Shown: positions 27,291-36,959, counted from the first letter of the stretch. The stretch is DNA of 64,000 nt from CAVQBP01 sp963710745 (GCA_963710745.1 CAVQBP010000024.1:1054001-1118000); one strand, 5' to 3'. Numbers and translations: made by a program. Notes: a model not told the origin generated them from the sequence alone.

Positions 27291-28190
27291 ATGAAAAAAA
27301 TATACTATTTCTCTGAAGAAAAAACGCAATTCATTGAAATAAAAAACCTCAAGTCAAAATTCTATATTATCCTGCCTGTTATAATTGTAATCTTTGCTTT
27401 AATCTTATTTGAAGCCGGACAATTCTTTAAATCGGGAAATCAAAAAGAGCATGATAATTTAAAGGTAAAAGTCGATGAAATTTTATCTTTATACAAAAAC
27501 TTAAGCACAGAATTAGACAGTATAACATCAAAAAATAATTCTTTAAGAGTTGCTGTTAATCTTTCACCGTTATCAAGAGATGAGATGCAGGTAGGAATCG
27601 GCGGCGGCTCCTTCGATAATTCGATAGACTTTTTATCAGGCAATAAAGATATAAAACTGGATAAAGCAGTTTCTTTTGTTGATGAAGTATCAAGAAAACT
27701 CTCTTTCGAAAAAGCTCAATTTAAAGAAATCAGAGATCAACTGAAAAACAACCTGGATCTTTCAGCATGCATCCCTGCTGTTAAACCCTGCGGCGGAGAT
27801 TTATCCGACAGGTTTGGTATGAGAATGCATCCTATTCTTCATCGTTTAAGAATGCATGAAGGTATCGATATTGTTACAAATACCGGAACCCCTATTCATG
27901 TAACCGGAAACGGGATTGTGCAGTTTACCGGCTATAACGGAGGATTTGGATTATCTGTAATTGTCAATCATGGTTATGGTTACAGAACTATCTATGCACA
28001 CTTATCTAAAGTGAAAGTTAAACGGGGGGAAAGATTACTTAGGGGAGATATTGTAGGATTATCAGGCAGTTCTGGTTTATCGACCGGTCCTCATCTTCAT
28101 TATGAGGTTCAGCATAATGGTGTAAAGCTTAATCCAGAACATTTTTTCTTTAAAAAATTTAATTATTTCGCCGATTTAGCGCAAAAATAA
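27291..28190 (+). CDS. membrane-anchored M23 peptidase
   Basis: Zinc metallopeptidase of the LytM/M23 family, which cuts peptidoglycan cross-links or acts as an envelope regulator; 299 residues. An N-terminal membrane helix (~24-45) and a helical, coiled-coil-like region (~50-155) precede the catalytic domain. Zinc ligands are visible as His189-x3-Asp193 (MHEGID), His237 (YAHLS) and His268-Leu-His270 (GPHLHYEV), so the site is intact. Start 27291 fits AGAGG upstream; the ATG at 27285 is too close to it. The topology resembles periplasmic MepM/NlpD-type proteins. Confidence 0.92.
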   Translation: MKKIYYFSEEKTQFIEIKNLKSKFYIILPVIIVIFALILFEAGQFFKSGNQKEHDNLKVKVDEILSLYKNLSTELDSITSKNNSLRVAVNLSPLSRDEMQVGIGGGSFDNSIDFLSGNKDIKLDKAVSFVDEVSRKLSFEKAQFKEIRDQLKNNLDLSACIPAVKPCGGDLSDRFGMRMHPILHRLRMHEGIDIVTNTGTPIHVTGNGIVQFTGYNGGFGLSVIVNHGYGYRTIYAHLSKVKVKRGERLLRGDIVGLSGSSGLSTGPHLHYEVQHNGVKLNPEHFFFKKFNYFADLAQK

Positions 28191-28206
28191 TAACTTCGAA
28201 GATTTT

Positions 28207-28422
28207 CTAATTGAAATTATTATTAGTTTCAACTTTGCAGTCATCATTTCCAATCATGATTTGTTCGATCCGCCATCTGTCCCGGGAGTTAGGAATGTAT
28301 TTCGAGTTGTTGTAGATTTTATATTTGTACACCTTATTCCCTTTATTTGTCTTTTGATGAATAATGCTCGTTCTATTATAGATTTCATAATATCCATCAA
28401 CACCTGTAAAACACTGTGGCAT
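28207..28422 (-). CDS. small hypothetical protein
   Basis: 71 residues, starting MPQCFTGVDGYYEIYNRTSI and rich in Tyr, Lys and Asn. It contains VYKYKIYNNSKYIP and RDRWRIEQIMIG, a pattern of short beta strands. It has a strong AAAGGAG six bases upstream of the ATG, which is the main evidence that it is real. It is convergent with the M23 gene (16 bp apart). No family recognised. Confidence 0.6.
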   Translation of the reverse strand: MPQCFTGVDGYYEIYNRTSIIHQKTNKGNKVYKYKIYNNSKYIPNSRDRWRIEQIMIGNDDCKVETNNNFN

Positions 28423-28622
28423 TTAAAACTCCTTTATTAATTGGATGTTTTCTATAGTTGAGCCAATTAATATGCCTGTTATAAATGATGATTTTTGACC
28501 GTTTTAACAGAAATACATTATTAGAAATGTTTCAAGGTAAGACTTTTTCCTTAGAAATAACAAACTTTCCAATTGTTGAAATCATAAACTAAAGACAAAA
28601 TGCTAAGAAAATCTTGAATGTT

Positions 28623-29012
28623 CTAATAACTGTTTTTTACATTTTCTTCAAAATTTATTAAAGCATTTTCAACAGCAGTATGCATTTCGTGAGTCGTAAA
28701 AGGTTTGAGGAGATAACCGTAAGGTTTTGTAAAGGCAGCTCTGTCAATAGTTTTTTCATCGGATAAAGCTGTGAGAAATACAATTGGTATATTAAAATTT
28801 TGGCTGATGATTTCTGCAGCTTCTATTCCATCTGTTAATCCTTTTAACATGATATCCATTAAAATCAAATCAGGCTTATTCTTTTCAACCTGCTTAACTG
28901 CATCTTCACCATTATTAACAACTGCAGTAACTTTATACCCGATCGATTCCAGTGTTTTTTTAATATTTAAAGCTACAATATTTTCATCTTCAGCAACTAA
29001 TATCTTTGTCAT
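28623..29012 (-). CDS. single-domain response regulator
   Basis: CheY-like receiver with no output domain, about 129 residues. Acidic pocket AEDE at the N terminus, phospho-acceptor Asp in LILMDIMLKG, the conserved Thr in VFLTALSD and the Lys in YLLKPF are all present. It is phosphorylated by a histidine kinase, and none is encoded next to it. The ATG at 29012 has GAGG six bases upstream; the frame extends to 29210 but that part is not receiver-like. Similar receivers often accompany PAS/hybrid kinases. Confidence 0.9.
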   Translation of the reverse strand: MTKILVAEDENIVALNIKKTLESIGYKVTAVVNNGEDAVKQVEKNKPDLILMDIMLKGLTDGIEAAEIISQNFNIPIVFLTALSDEKTIDRAAFTKPYGYLLKPFTTHEMHTAVENALINFEENVKNSY

Positions 29013-29267
29013 AAATACCTCATTCTTATTCATTTTTTTTAATACCAGAATGAATATTATTATTAAAGGGGAAACAAAAACCCGGCCATTTTTAATCCAA
29101 AATAAATAAATCATTAATCGATTAAAAATTAAATCTTTAACACCTGGATGAAGATCACTTTGAGATAAGATAGTGAAAATTAGTGTTAATTCGCACACAA
29201 TTATTACCACTGTATAGTTATTCTAATTTCATAAGATATAAATGTAAAAGAAAAGAACAGGTGAAAT

Positions 29268-29702
29268 ATGAAAAAGATGTTTATAATTGCTGGTTTATTC
29301 GTCATTTTCGGTTATATACAACAAGCTAAGGCAGCAGATATTCACAAAGAATTGAAAAAATATTTTAACGATATTGCTGTTAAGGTAAAAAATACATCTA
29401 ATACAGAGCGAAAAAGGGAAATTCTAAACGATTCATTTAAAAAAATGATGACAGCGTTGGATGAAGTTGAACATACTCCGCTGTCAGAAAATGATATTCA
29501 AAGCCTTAAATCTTTCAAAAAACAGTTAAAACTAAAATATAATGAATTGAACGGCATTGATGGGTTTGAAAAAGTAAGTAATAACAACCTTAATAACTTT
29601 GCCGATTATTCTGTCCAGGATTTGGAGCCATCTGCAGAATATGTTACCATCAGTGTTTTGACTTTAGTATTAATTATTATTGCTGCAGCTTTACTGCTGT
29701 AA
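29268..29702 (+). CDS. exported helical protein with C-terminal membrane anchor
   Basis: 144 residues. A signal peptide (MKKMFIIAGLFVIFGYIQQAKA) is followed by a mostly helical, Lys-rich middle containing KKYFNDIAVKVKN and KSFKKQLKLKYNELNG. A C-terminal hydrophobic helix of about 18 residues (VTISVLTLVLIIIAAALL) ends the protein, so it would be tail-anchored outside the cytoplasm. It lies 10 bp before the clostripain-like gene and both are probably one operon; a partner or substrate role is possible. No family recognised. Confidence 0.6.
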   Translation: MKKMFIIAGLFVIFGYIQQAKAADIHKELKKYFNDIAVKVKNTSNTERKREILNDSFKKMMTALDEVEHTPLSENDIQSLKSFKKQLKLKYNELNGIDGFEKVSNNNLNNFADYSVQDLEPSAEYVTISVLTLVLIIIAAALLL

Positions 29703-29712
29703 TGATTCAAAA

Positions 29713-30753
29713 ATGAATTTAAAATGGTATCTATTATTCTTTGCCCTTATTTTTTTTTCATACGGTGCAAATGATGTACTTAAAAATAATTCACCGGAAA
29801 AGGGAAAAATTGATTACGAGCTAATTTATTTAATAAATGGAGATGGTGATTATTTATATCATGATTTAAAAGGGAAGCCGCATTTAGCAGACGAAGCTAA
29901 ACTTAATGAAGCTCTTTCTGTTGCAAAACATTGCAGCAACGGCGAGGTATTTATATTTCATCAAAAAGAAAAATCAGACTTCCTCTTTTTTCATTCTGAT
30001 AACAGAGAGTTCTATTATTATAGAAACGGAAAATTATTCAGAAATGAAACTTACAACGATCATGGTTCCAATGTATTACTAGAGACTGAAGCTTATTTAT
30101 ATAATAAGTATCGCACTAAAAACAATCACGTTAAGAAATATCTTCTTTACTTCGGACATGAAATTCCGGAAATCATAAAGGGAAGCTCTGCATCTAATAA
30201 AATGCTTGATGTTGATAATTTCACTTCATCAGTGAAAAGATTTGCAGGGAATAAAAAATTTAATTTGATAGTTTTATCAACATGCCATAACGGAACTCCG
30301 GGAACTATTTTAAAATTATCACCTTTTGCTGATTATATTATTGCCTCACCGGAAAATTTACATCTTTCAAATATCGACACAAAATATTTTGAAAGTTTAG
30401 ATTCACTTAAACAGACCGATTTTCAGTTTGCAAAATCTTTTGCTGAAACTGCTTTTGAAAACTTAAAGAAGAGAACGCAGACCGTAGTTACAATTGTCTT
30501 ATACGATACTCAAAAAACTTCAAAATTTTTAAACAGAATAAAGGACAAATATTTATCTATAGTACATTCTCTTGAACGCAGGAATAATGCTTCTTTCGAT
30601 TATATCGACCTAAATGAAAAACCGGAATTATTCCATGGAAACTCTTCAGAAGGGATCATTTCTTTTTACCGCCCGTCAAGATTTGGAGTTGATGAAAATA
30701 AACTTTCACATTCGGGCTGGGAAATAATTGTTGCAAAGAAGTCAATGCAATAA
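29713..30753 (+). CDS. exported clostripain-like (clan CD) protein
   Basis: 346 residues from ATG 29713, with a signal peptide (WYLLFFALIFFSYG). The C-terminal two thirds has the layout of C11/clostripain peptidases: a His at 149 after a hydrophobic strand (YLLYFGHEIPEI), then Cys191 in a second strand (FNLIVLSTCHNGTP), then FADYIIASPENLHLS, which matches the ADYIVASEE segment after the catalytic Cys in that family. The His/Cys dyad is therefore present. The assignment is from motif pattern only. It follows the small anchored protein by 10 bp. Confidence 0.55.
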   Translation: MNLKWYLLFFALIFFSYGANDVLKNNSPEKGKIDYELIYLINGDGDYLYHDLKGKPHLADEAKLNEALSVAKHCSNGEVFIFHQKEKSDFLFFHSDNREFYYYRNGKLFRNETYNDHGSNVLLETEAYLYNKYRTKNNHVKKYLLYFGHEIPEIIKGSSASNKMLDVDNFTSSVKRFAGNKKFNLIVLSTCHNGTPGTILKLSPFADYIIASPENLHLSNIDTKYFESLDSLKQTDFQFAKSFAETAFENLKKRTQTVVTIVLYDTQKTSKFLNRIKDKYLSIVHSLERRNNASFDYIDLNEKPELFHGNSSEGIISFYRPSRFGVDENKLSHSGWEIIVAKKSMQ

Positions 30754-30883
30754 TTTAATATAGATGGATTAAAATGTCCTTTTTCACCGTTCTATCAAAT
30801 ATCTTAATACCATTATGCACTAACCTTCAATAATTTTTATTAAATTTGAAGAAATTTTAATCTTATTTATATATTGAATATAA

Positions 30884-31861
30884 TTGCTCGAAAAAGTTAA
30901 AAAAAATATTTTCATTTTATTAACATGCTCTGTTCTGTTTTATATTGCACTCACCATTTACGGCAATTTTGATAATGTACTTCAGTCGTTTGAACAATTT
31001 AATTTTTATCTTCTCCCAATACTATTTATACTTTCCTTTTTAACTTTTTTAACCAGGTTTTACAAATGGCATTATTATATACGCTTATTAAAAATAAAGA
31101 TCTCTGTCCGTGAATCATTTATAATTTTTATGTCCAGTTTAATAATGCTTGCAACACCCGGTGCATTGGGGGAATTATTTAAATCATATTTAGTAAAAAA
31201 GATAACTGGAGAACAAATAAGCAAAACAGCTCCTATAATTTTTTCAGAAAGGATAACCGATTTTATTTCGGTTATAATGATTGCATTGGCAGGTGCAATA
31301 TTATATAATTATGGAATTTTTATAATGACTTTACTCATAATTATTTTTTTGTTTCTGATTATTTTTATAAGTAATAAAAAGGTTTCTATAAAGTTTATAG
31401 GACTTTTGTCCGGAATTAAATTTCTACACAAATACTTATCAAAAATAAATGTTGCATACGAAAGCTTTCACTCGATGCTGAAAGGGAAGTCTCTTTTCTT
31501 TATGCTTTTTATTAGTTTAATATCCTGGTCATTTGAGTGTTTGAGTTTTTATATTATATTAAAATCATCAAGACTGGCTATTTCTGTTCTTTGGGCAGGA
31601 TTCGTATATGCTTTCGGAACAATTATCGGTTCGTTAACGATGCTGCCCGGTGGTGTCGGAGTAACAGATGGTTCATTTGTTTTTTTAATAGTTCAAAAAG
31701 GATTTTCCAAAGATGCAGCAATTGCTTCAACTTTTATAATAAGGGCAGTTACATTATGGTTTGCAGTTGCAGTTGGTGCTGTTTTTATTTTCTTTTATAA
31801 AAATTGGTTTTCCGATTTATATACCGGCGATAATATTTTAAGCTTGGATAATGATGAATAG
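30884..31861 (+). CDS. flippase-like membrane protein (LPG synthase TM domain family)
   Basis: 325 residues, about eight membrane helices, of the family that includes the N-terminal part of MprF and the AglD2/YbhN-type proteins. The diagnostic element is LATPGALGELFKSYLVKKIT followed by FSERITDF. A late LTMLPGGVGVTDGSFVFLIV is also typical. The start is TTG at 30884. It probably moves or handles a lipid or a lipid-linked sugar. It overlaps the next gene by 11 bp, so it is coupled to a radical SAM enzyme. Confidence 0.85.
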   Translation: MLEKVKKNIFILLTCSVLFYIALTIYGNFDNVLQSFEQFNFYLLPILFILSFLTFLTRFYKWHYYIRLLKIKISVRESFIIFMSSLIMLATPGALGELFKSYLVKKITGEQISKTAPIIFSERITDFISVIMIALAGAILYNYGIFIMTLLIIIFLFLIIFISNKKVSIKFIGLLSGIKFLHKYLSKINVAYESFHSMLKGKSLFFMLFISLISWSFECLSFYIILKSSRLAISVLWAGFVYAFGTIIGSLTMLPGGVGVTDGSFVFLIVQKGFSKDAAIASTFIIRAVTLWFAVAVGAVFIFFYKNWFSDLYTGDNILSLDNDE

Positions 31862-32891
31862 ATATGCATTTGAATTTTATCTTTCTGTTTGGCAAAGAAT
31901 CCCAATTAATATTCAGAATAAAATTTCGGAATGGCTGAAGTACAGGTTCAATCCTAATACTCTAAATCCAAAACTGCCGAATGCTGCTGTTATTGATCCC
32001 ATAAACATTTGTAATCTCGATTGTCCCCTCTGTGCATCAAAAAATCAGAATTATGAAAAAGGTAAAATGTCTTTCGATACTTTCAAAATGATCCTTGATA
32101 AAATACCTTCATTAAAAGTCCTGGTTTTGTTTAATTGGGGTGAACCTTTACTGCACCATGAAATTTTCAATATAATAAAAGAATCGGTTTCGAGGAATAT
32201 TTATACTATTACACATACAAACTTAAGCTTTAAACAAAAGCCGGAATTTTTTGAAGAATTAATAAATTCTGGACTTCATCAGCTTGTAATTTCTGCTGAC
32301 GGAGCAGCGCAGGAATCCTATGAAAAATACAGAGTTAAGGGACGCTTTGATTGGGTAATCAATAATATAAAAATGACCGTGGATTCAAAGAAAAAATTAA
32401 AGAAGAGAGATCCAAAAATAGTATGGAAGTATATAGTAAATAAATTTAATGAACATGAAATTGAGTATGCTAAAAAATTGGCAAAGGAACTAGGTGTTGA
32501 AATTACATTTGATAAAATGGGATTAGCAGATGATATACCTGATTTAACTTTTGCAGGTACTCTTGATGAAAGGAAGAAGCAATGGCTGCCGGACGATAAA
32601 AAGTATGTAATGGATTTTTATAAAAACGGCGAAAAATTCCCGATAAATAACAAACCATGCAACCAGCTTTTCACTTCAACTGTTATTAATCCTGACGGGA
32701 AGGTTACACCATGCTGCTGGGTTACAAGCAAAGAAAATATCTGGGGAGATTTAACTAAAGAATCATTTGAAGACATCTGGAATAATGAAAAATACAGATA
32801 TTCAAGAAGCTTATTTAATAAGCTGAATTATGACGGGGAAACTAACTATACCGTATGTACAAAATGCGAAATATTTAAAAGAGTTCGGTAG
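31851..32891 (+). CDS. radical SAM/SPASM domain protein
   Basis: 346 residues. The [4Fe-4S]/SAM motif is Cys-x3-Cys-x2-Cys in INICNLDCPLCASKN near residue 55. The twitch/SPASM region follows with CCWVTSKENIWGDL, IWNNEKY and VCTKCEIF, giving six or more Cys for auxiliary clusters. SPASM enzymes modify peptides (maturases) or small molecules; no precursor peptide is visible nearby. Translational overlap with the flippase-like gene suggests a lipid or glycan substrate (inference). Confidence 0.88.
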   Translation: MMNRYAFEFYLSVWQRIPINIQNKISEWLKYRFNPNTLNPKLPNAAVIDPINICNLDCPLCASKNQNYEKGKMSFDTFKMILDKIPSLKVLVLFNWGEPLLHHEIFNIIKESVSRNIYTITHTNLSFKQKPEFFEELINSGLHQLVISADGAAQESYEKYRVKGRFDWVINNIKMTVDSKKKLKKRDPKIVWKYIVNKFNEHEIEYAKKLAKELGVEITFDKMGLADDIPDLTFAGTLDERKKQWLPDDKKYVMDFYKNGEKFPINNKPCNQLFTSTVINPDGKVTPCCWVTSKENIWGDLTKESFEDIWNNEKYRYSRSLFNKLNYDGETNYTVCTKCEIFKRVR

Positions 32892-32904
32892 CAGCTGTTT
32901 TAAT

Positions 32905-33249
32905 TTATGAAAATAGTCCGGATAACCATTCTTTTTTCTTAAAAATTTTTTCAACCTTCTCGGGATCAACAACAGTAAAACCGGATTTTATCCGCTGGTT
33001 TTTATATGTTACAAAAAATATTTTCTTTCGCGACGGTCTTAAAAAATCAAGTGGAAACCAGTATAATAGATTACCTGTTCCCCAGATTCTCCATCTCCCA
33101 TTTATTAGTGTTGGTTCTTTTACTTCTATATTTTCAATATCTTTTGATAAAACTTTTTTTGAGCCAAACGGGAAATAGTAATTTTTAAGTGTAAACGAAT
33201 CTTCTCTGATTTCAACTAAATTATCTTTATATAAAATTTTTTCTTCCAT
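32905..33249 (-). CDS. hypothetical protein, PH-like
   Basis: 114 residues. The beta-rich N terminus (MEEKILYKDNLVEIREDSFT) and a patch of basic residues resemble bacterial PH-like domains that start with a short strand pair. GRWRIWGTGNLLYWFPLDFL in the middle is distinctive. No membrane helix. A convincing family cannot be assigned. It is convergent with the radical SAM gene (13 bp apart). Confidence 0.55.
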   Translation of the reverse strand: MEEKILYKDNLVEIREDSFTLKNYYFPFGSKKVLSKDIENIEVKEPTLINGRWRIWGTGNLLYWFPLDFLRPSRKKIFFVTYKNQRIKSGFTVVDPEKVEKIFKKKEWLSGLFS

Positions 33250-33419
33250 TTGTAATCAATTTTTTCAAATATTTAAAATAAATATTTTTATTCAAGTAAC
33301 TTATTATTTGGTAACCAGAATTCATATTATTACAGTCAATATGTATAAACAAATGGTATAATTATTCATTCTTGATTAAATTTAATCAATTATTTCCCAA
33401 TTTAATTTTGGAGTGAAAA

Positions 33420-34871
33420 ATGACATCACTAAAAAAAATTATGATAATTGTTAATTTAATTACTTTCACAGGATTTGGATTTGCAATGCAAAATAATAAC
33501 AAAGCCGACAAAACAGATACATCATATATTGGAATTTGGCAGGGGATGCTTGATGTCGGCGGTGGAAATATTTTAAGGATTGTTTTTCATATTTCAGACG
33601 AAGATGATTCTTTAAGCGGAGCACTTGATAGTCCCGATCAAGGGGCATTTGGTATACCTGTTTCTTCTGTAGAAATTTCTTCCGATAGTATCAGACTAAA
33701 TGTCCAATCGTTAAACGGTTATTACTTAGGCGGACTTGAGGATAGTATAAAAATAACCGGTATTTGGAATCAAAATGGGAGAACCTTCCCTTTAATTTTA
33801 AAAAAAACAAATAAAGTTGAAGAAGTTAAAAGACCGCAGGAACCGAAAAAACCTTATCCTTATAAAGAAGAGGAAGTTAAATTCCAAAACAAAAAAGCAG
33901 ATATTACTCTCGCAGGTACCTTAACATTGCCTGAATCGGGGAATAACTTTCCAGCTGTAGTTCTTATTACCGGTTCAGGGCCACAGGATAGAAATGAAAC
34001 AATTGTGAACCACAAACCTTTTTTAGTGTTAGCAGATTATTTAACGCGAAGAGGAATTGCTGTCCTTCGATATGATGACAGAGGTTTTGGAGAATCCGGC
34101 GGAAAATTCAGCACTGCAACAACTCAGGATTTTGTAACCGATGCTTTGGCAGCAGTTGATTATCTATTATCAAGAAAAGAAATAAATAAACACGAGATAG
34201 GATTAATAGGCCACAGTGAAGGGGGATTAATTGCACCTTTAGCTGCTGTTAAATCAGATAAAGTGGATTTTATTGTACTTATGGCAGGTCCCGGATTACC
34301 GGGTGAAGATATTCTTAAAATGCAGTCGGAACTTATTTTGAAAGCAAATGGCGCTGATAAGGACTATATTCAAAAAACAGAAACTCTTAACAATGACGCC
34401 TACAATCTCATTAAAACAGTAAAGGATAGTATACAATTACGGGAAAAATTAGATAGTCTATTTAATAACTATTTAAATAGTTTTCCTGAGAATGAAAGAG
34501 CAAAACTTGGCAAGGATCCGGAAAAGACTTTTAAATCACAAATTAATTTCATTACAACACCATGGTTTAAATATTTTTTAACTTATGATCCTAGACCAAC
34601 CTTAAAAAAAGTTAAAGTTCCAGTGCTGGCAATAGATGGATCAAAAGATTTACAGGTTCCGCCCAAAGAAGATTTGGAAGCTATTTCAAAATCTTTAAGT
34701 GAAGGAGGAAATAAAAATTTTAAAGTCGAAGAACTGCAGGGCTTAAATCATTTATTCCAGACAGCAAATACCGGATCACCAGCCGAATATGCTAAAATTG
34801 AAGAAACTATTGCACCAAAAGCATTGAATGCAATAGGAGACTGGATATTAAAAACCGTAAACAAAGAATAA
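33420..34871 (+). CDS. exported alpha/beta hydrolase
   Basis: 483 residues. A signal-like N terminus leads to a beta-rich domain (~35-130) ending in a Pro/Lys linker. The alpha/beta hydrolase domain follows, with GSGPQDRNE (oxyanion side), the nucleophile Ser266 in IGHSEGGL, Asp410 in IDGSKDLQV and His444 in LNHLFQ as the third member of the triad. Fold and linker are like the S9/S15-related hydrolases often labelled serine aminopeptidase. ATG with GGAG upstream. Substrate unknown. Confidence 0.9.
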   Translation: MTSLKKIMIIVNLITFTGFGFAMQNNNKADKTDTSYIGIWQGMLDVGGGNILRIVFHISDEDDSLSGALDSPDQGAFGIPVSSVEISSDSIRLNVQSLNGYYLGGLEDSIKITGIWNQNGRTFPLILKKTNKVEEVKRPQEPKKPYPYKEEEVKFQNKKADITLAGTLTLPESGNNFPAVVLITGSGPQDRNETIVNHKPFLVLADYLTRRGIAVLRYDDRGFGESGGKFSTATTQDFVTDALAAVDYLLSRKEINKHEIGLIGHSEGGLIAPLAAVKSDKVDFIVLMAGPGLPGEDILKMQSELILKANGADKDYIQKTETLNNDAYNLIKTVKDSIQLREKLDSLFNNYLNSFPENERAKLGKDPEKTFKSQINFITTPWFKYFLTYDPRPTLKKVKVPVLAIDGSKDLQVPPKEDLEAISKSLSEGGNKNFKVEELQGLNHLFQTANTGSPAEYAKIEETIAPKALNAIGDWILKTVNKE

Positions 34872-35013
34872 TCATGAATAAGAGGAGATTCTGTAAAAAA
34901 ATATAATAGGGAGTAATTTAATCCCAGTCACTTTACTGAATTTAATTGGTGCAGCTAACATTTTGTTTTCTTTTACATAATTACATTAATTCAGGATTAA
35001 AAGAAAATTAAAT

Positions 35014-35931
35014 ATGAAGATTGCACATCTTTCGGACATTCATTTTACAACCTTTTTTAGAAATTTCGATTTATACAAATTTGAAAATCTCTTACAATAT
35101 TGTAATACCAGGCGCATCGATCACCTTATAATTACGGGTGATCTTGTGGAGAACCCGGACGAATATGATTTTGAATTACTAAGAAAAGTATTAAAACAAA
35201 ACGGTTTTTTAACATCAGACAGACTTTCACTGGTTATTGGAAATCATGATATTTTCGGTGGTGTTGTAACAGTTGAAGATCTATTCAATTTTACCAATCA
35301 CTGTGAAGGAATTGATTATAAACGAAGGGTAAGAGAATTTTACAACTACTTTTCAGAATCATTTAAGTACTGCAGTTATATATCACCGGTTAATATATTT
35401 CCTTATGCTAAAATTATTGATGATGTCTTAATTGTTGGTTTAAATTCTGTGGCTGAATATTCAAAAACCAAAAATATATTTGCTTCCAATGGCGAAATAA
35501 GCGCTTCTCAGCTTAATGAAGTGACAGGAATATTTAATATGTATAGTAAATACAAATCAAAGCTTGTATTAATACATCATCACTTCGGTGAATCAAAACA
35601 AATCCAGCAAAACCGGTTCGGCAGTGTCTGGCAGATTATTGAAAAACAAACAATGAAGCTCAGGACTAAAAAACAGCTTTTGGATTTGTTTAATAAATTT
35701 AATGTAAACCTGGTTTTACATGGTCATTACCACGAGATGTCTGAGTACTATAGGAAAGGGATTCGAATCTTAAATGCAGGCGGCACCTTCAAAAACCAGT
35801 TAAAAGAGCAGAACCTTATAAATTTTATTGATTTAAATCTTCCAAAATTAAAAATTGAAGTAGCAAGAATACCGCATTTATTAAACCCGGAAATATTTTC
35901 ATTGGGGAAATTAAATTCGGTCACTTTCTGA
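35014..35931 (+). CDS. calcineurin-like metallophosphoesterase
   Basis: 305 residues, cytoplasmic by lack of a signal. Metal site motifs are visible in order: LSDIHFT near residue 7, TGDLVENPDEYD, GNHDIF, IHHHFG and HGHYHE near residue 242. All metal ligands of this two-metal phosphoesterase fold are present. Such enzymes hydrolyse phosphomonoesters, cyclic nucleotides or nucleotide sugars; the specific substrate cannot be told. Confidence 0.9.
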   Translation: MKIAHLSDIHFTTFFRNFDLYKFENLLQYCNTRRIDHLIITGDLVENPDEYDFELLRKVLKQNGFLTSDRLSLVIGNHDIFGGVVTVEDLFNFTNHCEGIDYKRRVREFYNYFSESFKYCSYISPVNIFPYAKIIDDVLIVGLNSVAEYSKTKNIFASNGEISASQLNEVTGIFNMYSKYKSKLVLIHHHFGESKQIQQNRFGSVWQIIEKQTMKLRTKKQLLDLFNKFNVNLVLHGHYHEMSEYYRKGIRILNAGGTFKNQLKEQNLINFIDLNLPKLKIEVARIPHLLNPEIFSLGKLNSVTF

Positions 35932-35944
35932 ATGAATTATGAAA

Positions 35945-36586
35945 TTATTTCTTCAGCAATTTAAAAGCATGAGCCCAGCTGTTAAACTTAACTCCGTAAT
36001 GAACCCACAGCATAGTTAATGTTTCAAGCCAGATTGCTTCAGACAAATCTCCCATATCTATTATACTCAACCATCCAAGCTGCTTTGCCAGTGATGCTGT
36101 CTCTTCTTTTGCTTTTTTATCGTTTCCGGCAATAAAAAAATCAGGAGTTCCCTCTTCAAAATTCGGATTAATCATTGTATATGCGTTAACCGTATTAAAT
36201 GCTTTAACTACTTTAGCATCCGGAAGCCATCTTTGAACATGCTGAGCACCGGAATTATCAAATGGAACAGCTATCTTAGGAGGCATCCCACCAGAGATAT
36301 CCAGAGGATTAGTTACATCAATCAAAATCTTACCGGAAAAATTTTCTTTACCGGAGATATTTATAGCATTTTCCGTCCCGGACCAGGCAGTAGCAAGTAG
36401 AATAATTTCTCCGAATTTCGCAGCTTCTTCATTGCTTCCGGCAGATGCTTTTGAACCGGCATTTTTTAACCAATTGTTTAGTTTTGATTTGTCACGCGTC
36501 CCAATCTTTACTTCATTACCAATTCTTGTAAATCCTATGCCTAATTGCTGGCCTACGGTTCCTGAACCAATTATTCCGACTTTCAT
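35945..36586 (-). CDS. NADP-dependent F420-reductase-like oxidoreductase
   Basis: 213 residues. The N-terminal dinucleotide fold is IGSGTVGQQLGIGF, followed by a basic TRDKSK typical of NADP binders. LIDVTNPLDIS and KAFNTVNAY match NADPH-dependent F420 reductase (Fno/NpdG-like) proteins. In organisms without F420 such proteins are annotated simply as NAD(P)-binding. It is convergent with the metallophosphoesterase, with 13 bp between stops. Confidence 0.85.
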   Translation of the reverse strand: MKVGIIGSGTVGQQLGIGFTRIGNEVKIGTRDKSKLNNWLKNAGSKASAGSNEEAAKFGEIILLATAWSGTENAINISGKENFSGKILIDVTNPLDISGGMPPKIAVPFDNSGAQHVQRWLPDAKVVKAFNTVNAYTMINPNFEEGTPDFFIAGNDKKAKEETASLAKQLGWLSIIDMGDLSEAIWLETLTMLWVHYGVKFNSWAHAFKLLKK

Positions 36587-36770
36587 TATTTATCTCCTTA
36601 TAATTATTCCGCTATTAAGTTACAGCAATAATAATATAACATCGGGAAATTTTATGTGTATTAAATATCAAAAAACAGAATTGATTAATTTTGCGAGATA
36701 AATCAAGAAAACGTATGCTTTTAAAGATAAAAAATCCTTTATTACATTGGGGCAGTTTTTAAATGGGGTT

Positions 36771-36959
36771 TTAGTTAAATGAATATTTTTGAATCTTTTT
36801 TTTGCTTAAGAATACAGCTTTTTCAGATTTATCAGCCTTTTCATTCACTTCATTTTGAATATTCATTCTATTCAATTCTTTTAACTCATCAAACTCAAAA
36901 ATATTCCTGGCATCAAAGTCATCAATATTTTTATTGTAACTTTCAAATTCTCTTTCCAT
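36771..36959 (-). CDS. small charged hypothetical protein
   Basis: 62 residues, very acidic/basic and helical, reading MEREFESYNKNIDDFDARNI at the start and ending in a Lys-rich tail. The composition is protein-like, unlike the Phe/Tyr-rich frame on the opposite strand. GAGAGTGG precedes ATG by a few bases. No family recognised; it could be spurious. Confidence 0.4.
   Translation of the reverse strand: MEREFESYNKNIDDFDARNIFEFDELKELNRMNIQNEVNEKADKSEKAVFLSKKKIQKYSFN

Noticed and set aside
28423..28622. Short gap between two minus-strand genes that might hold a small RNA
   Set aside because: AT-rich without a stable hairpin or promoter I can support; nothing reported.
29013..29210. Longer start for the response regulator
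   Set aside because: The additional 66 residues do not belong to a receiver domain, and the ATG at 29012 has its own ribosome site.
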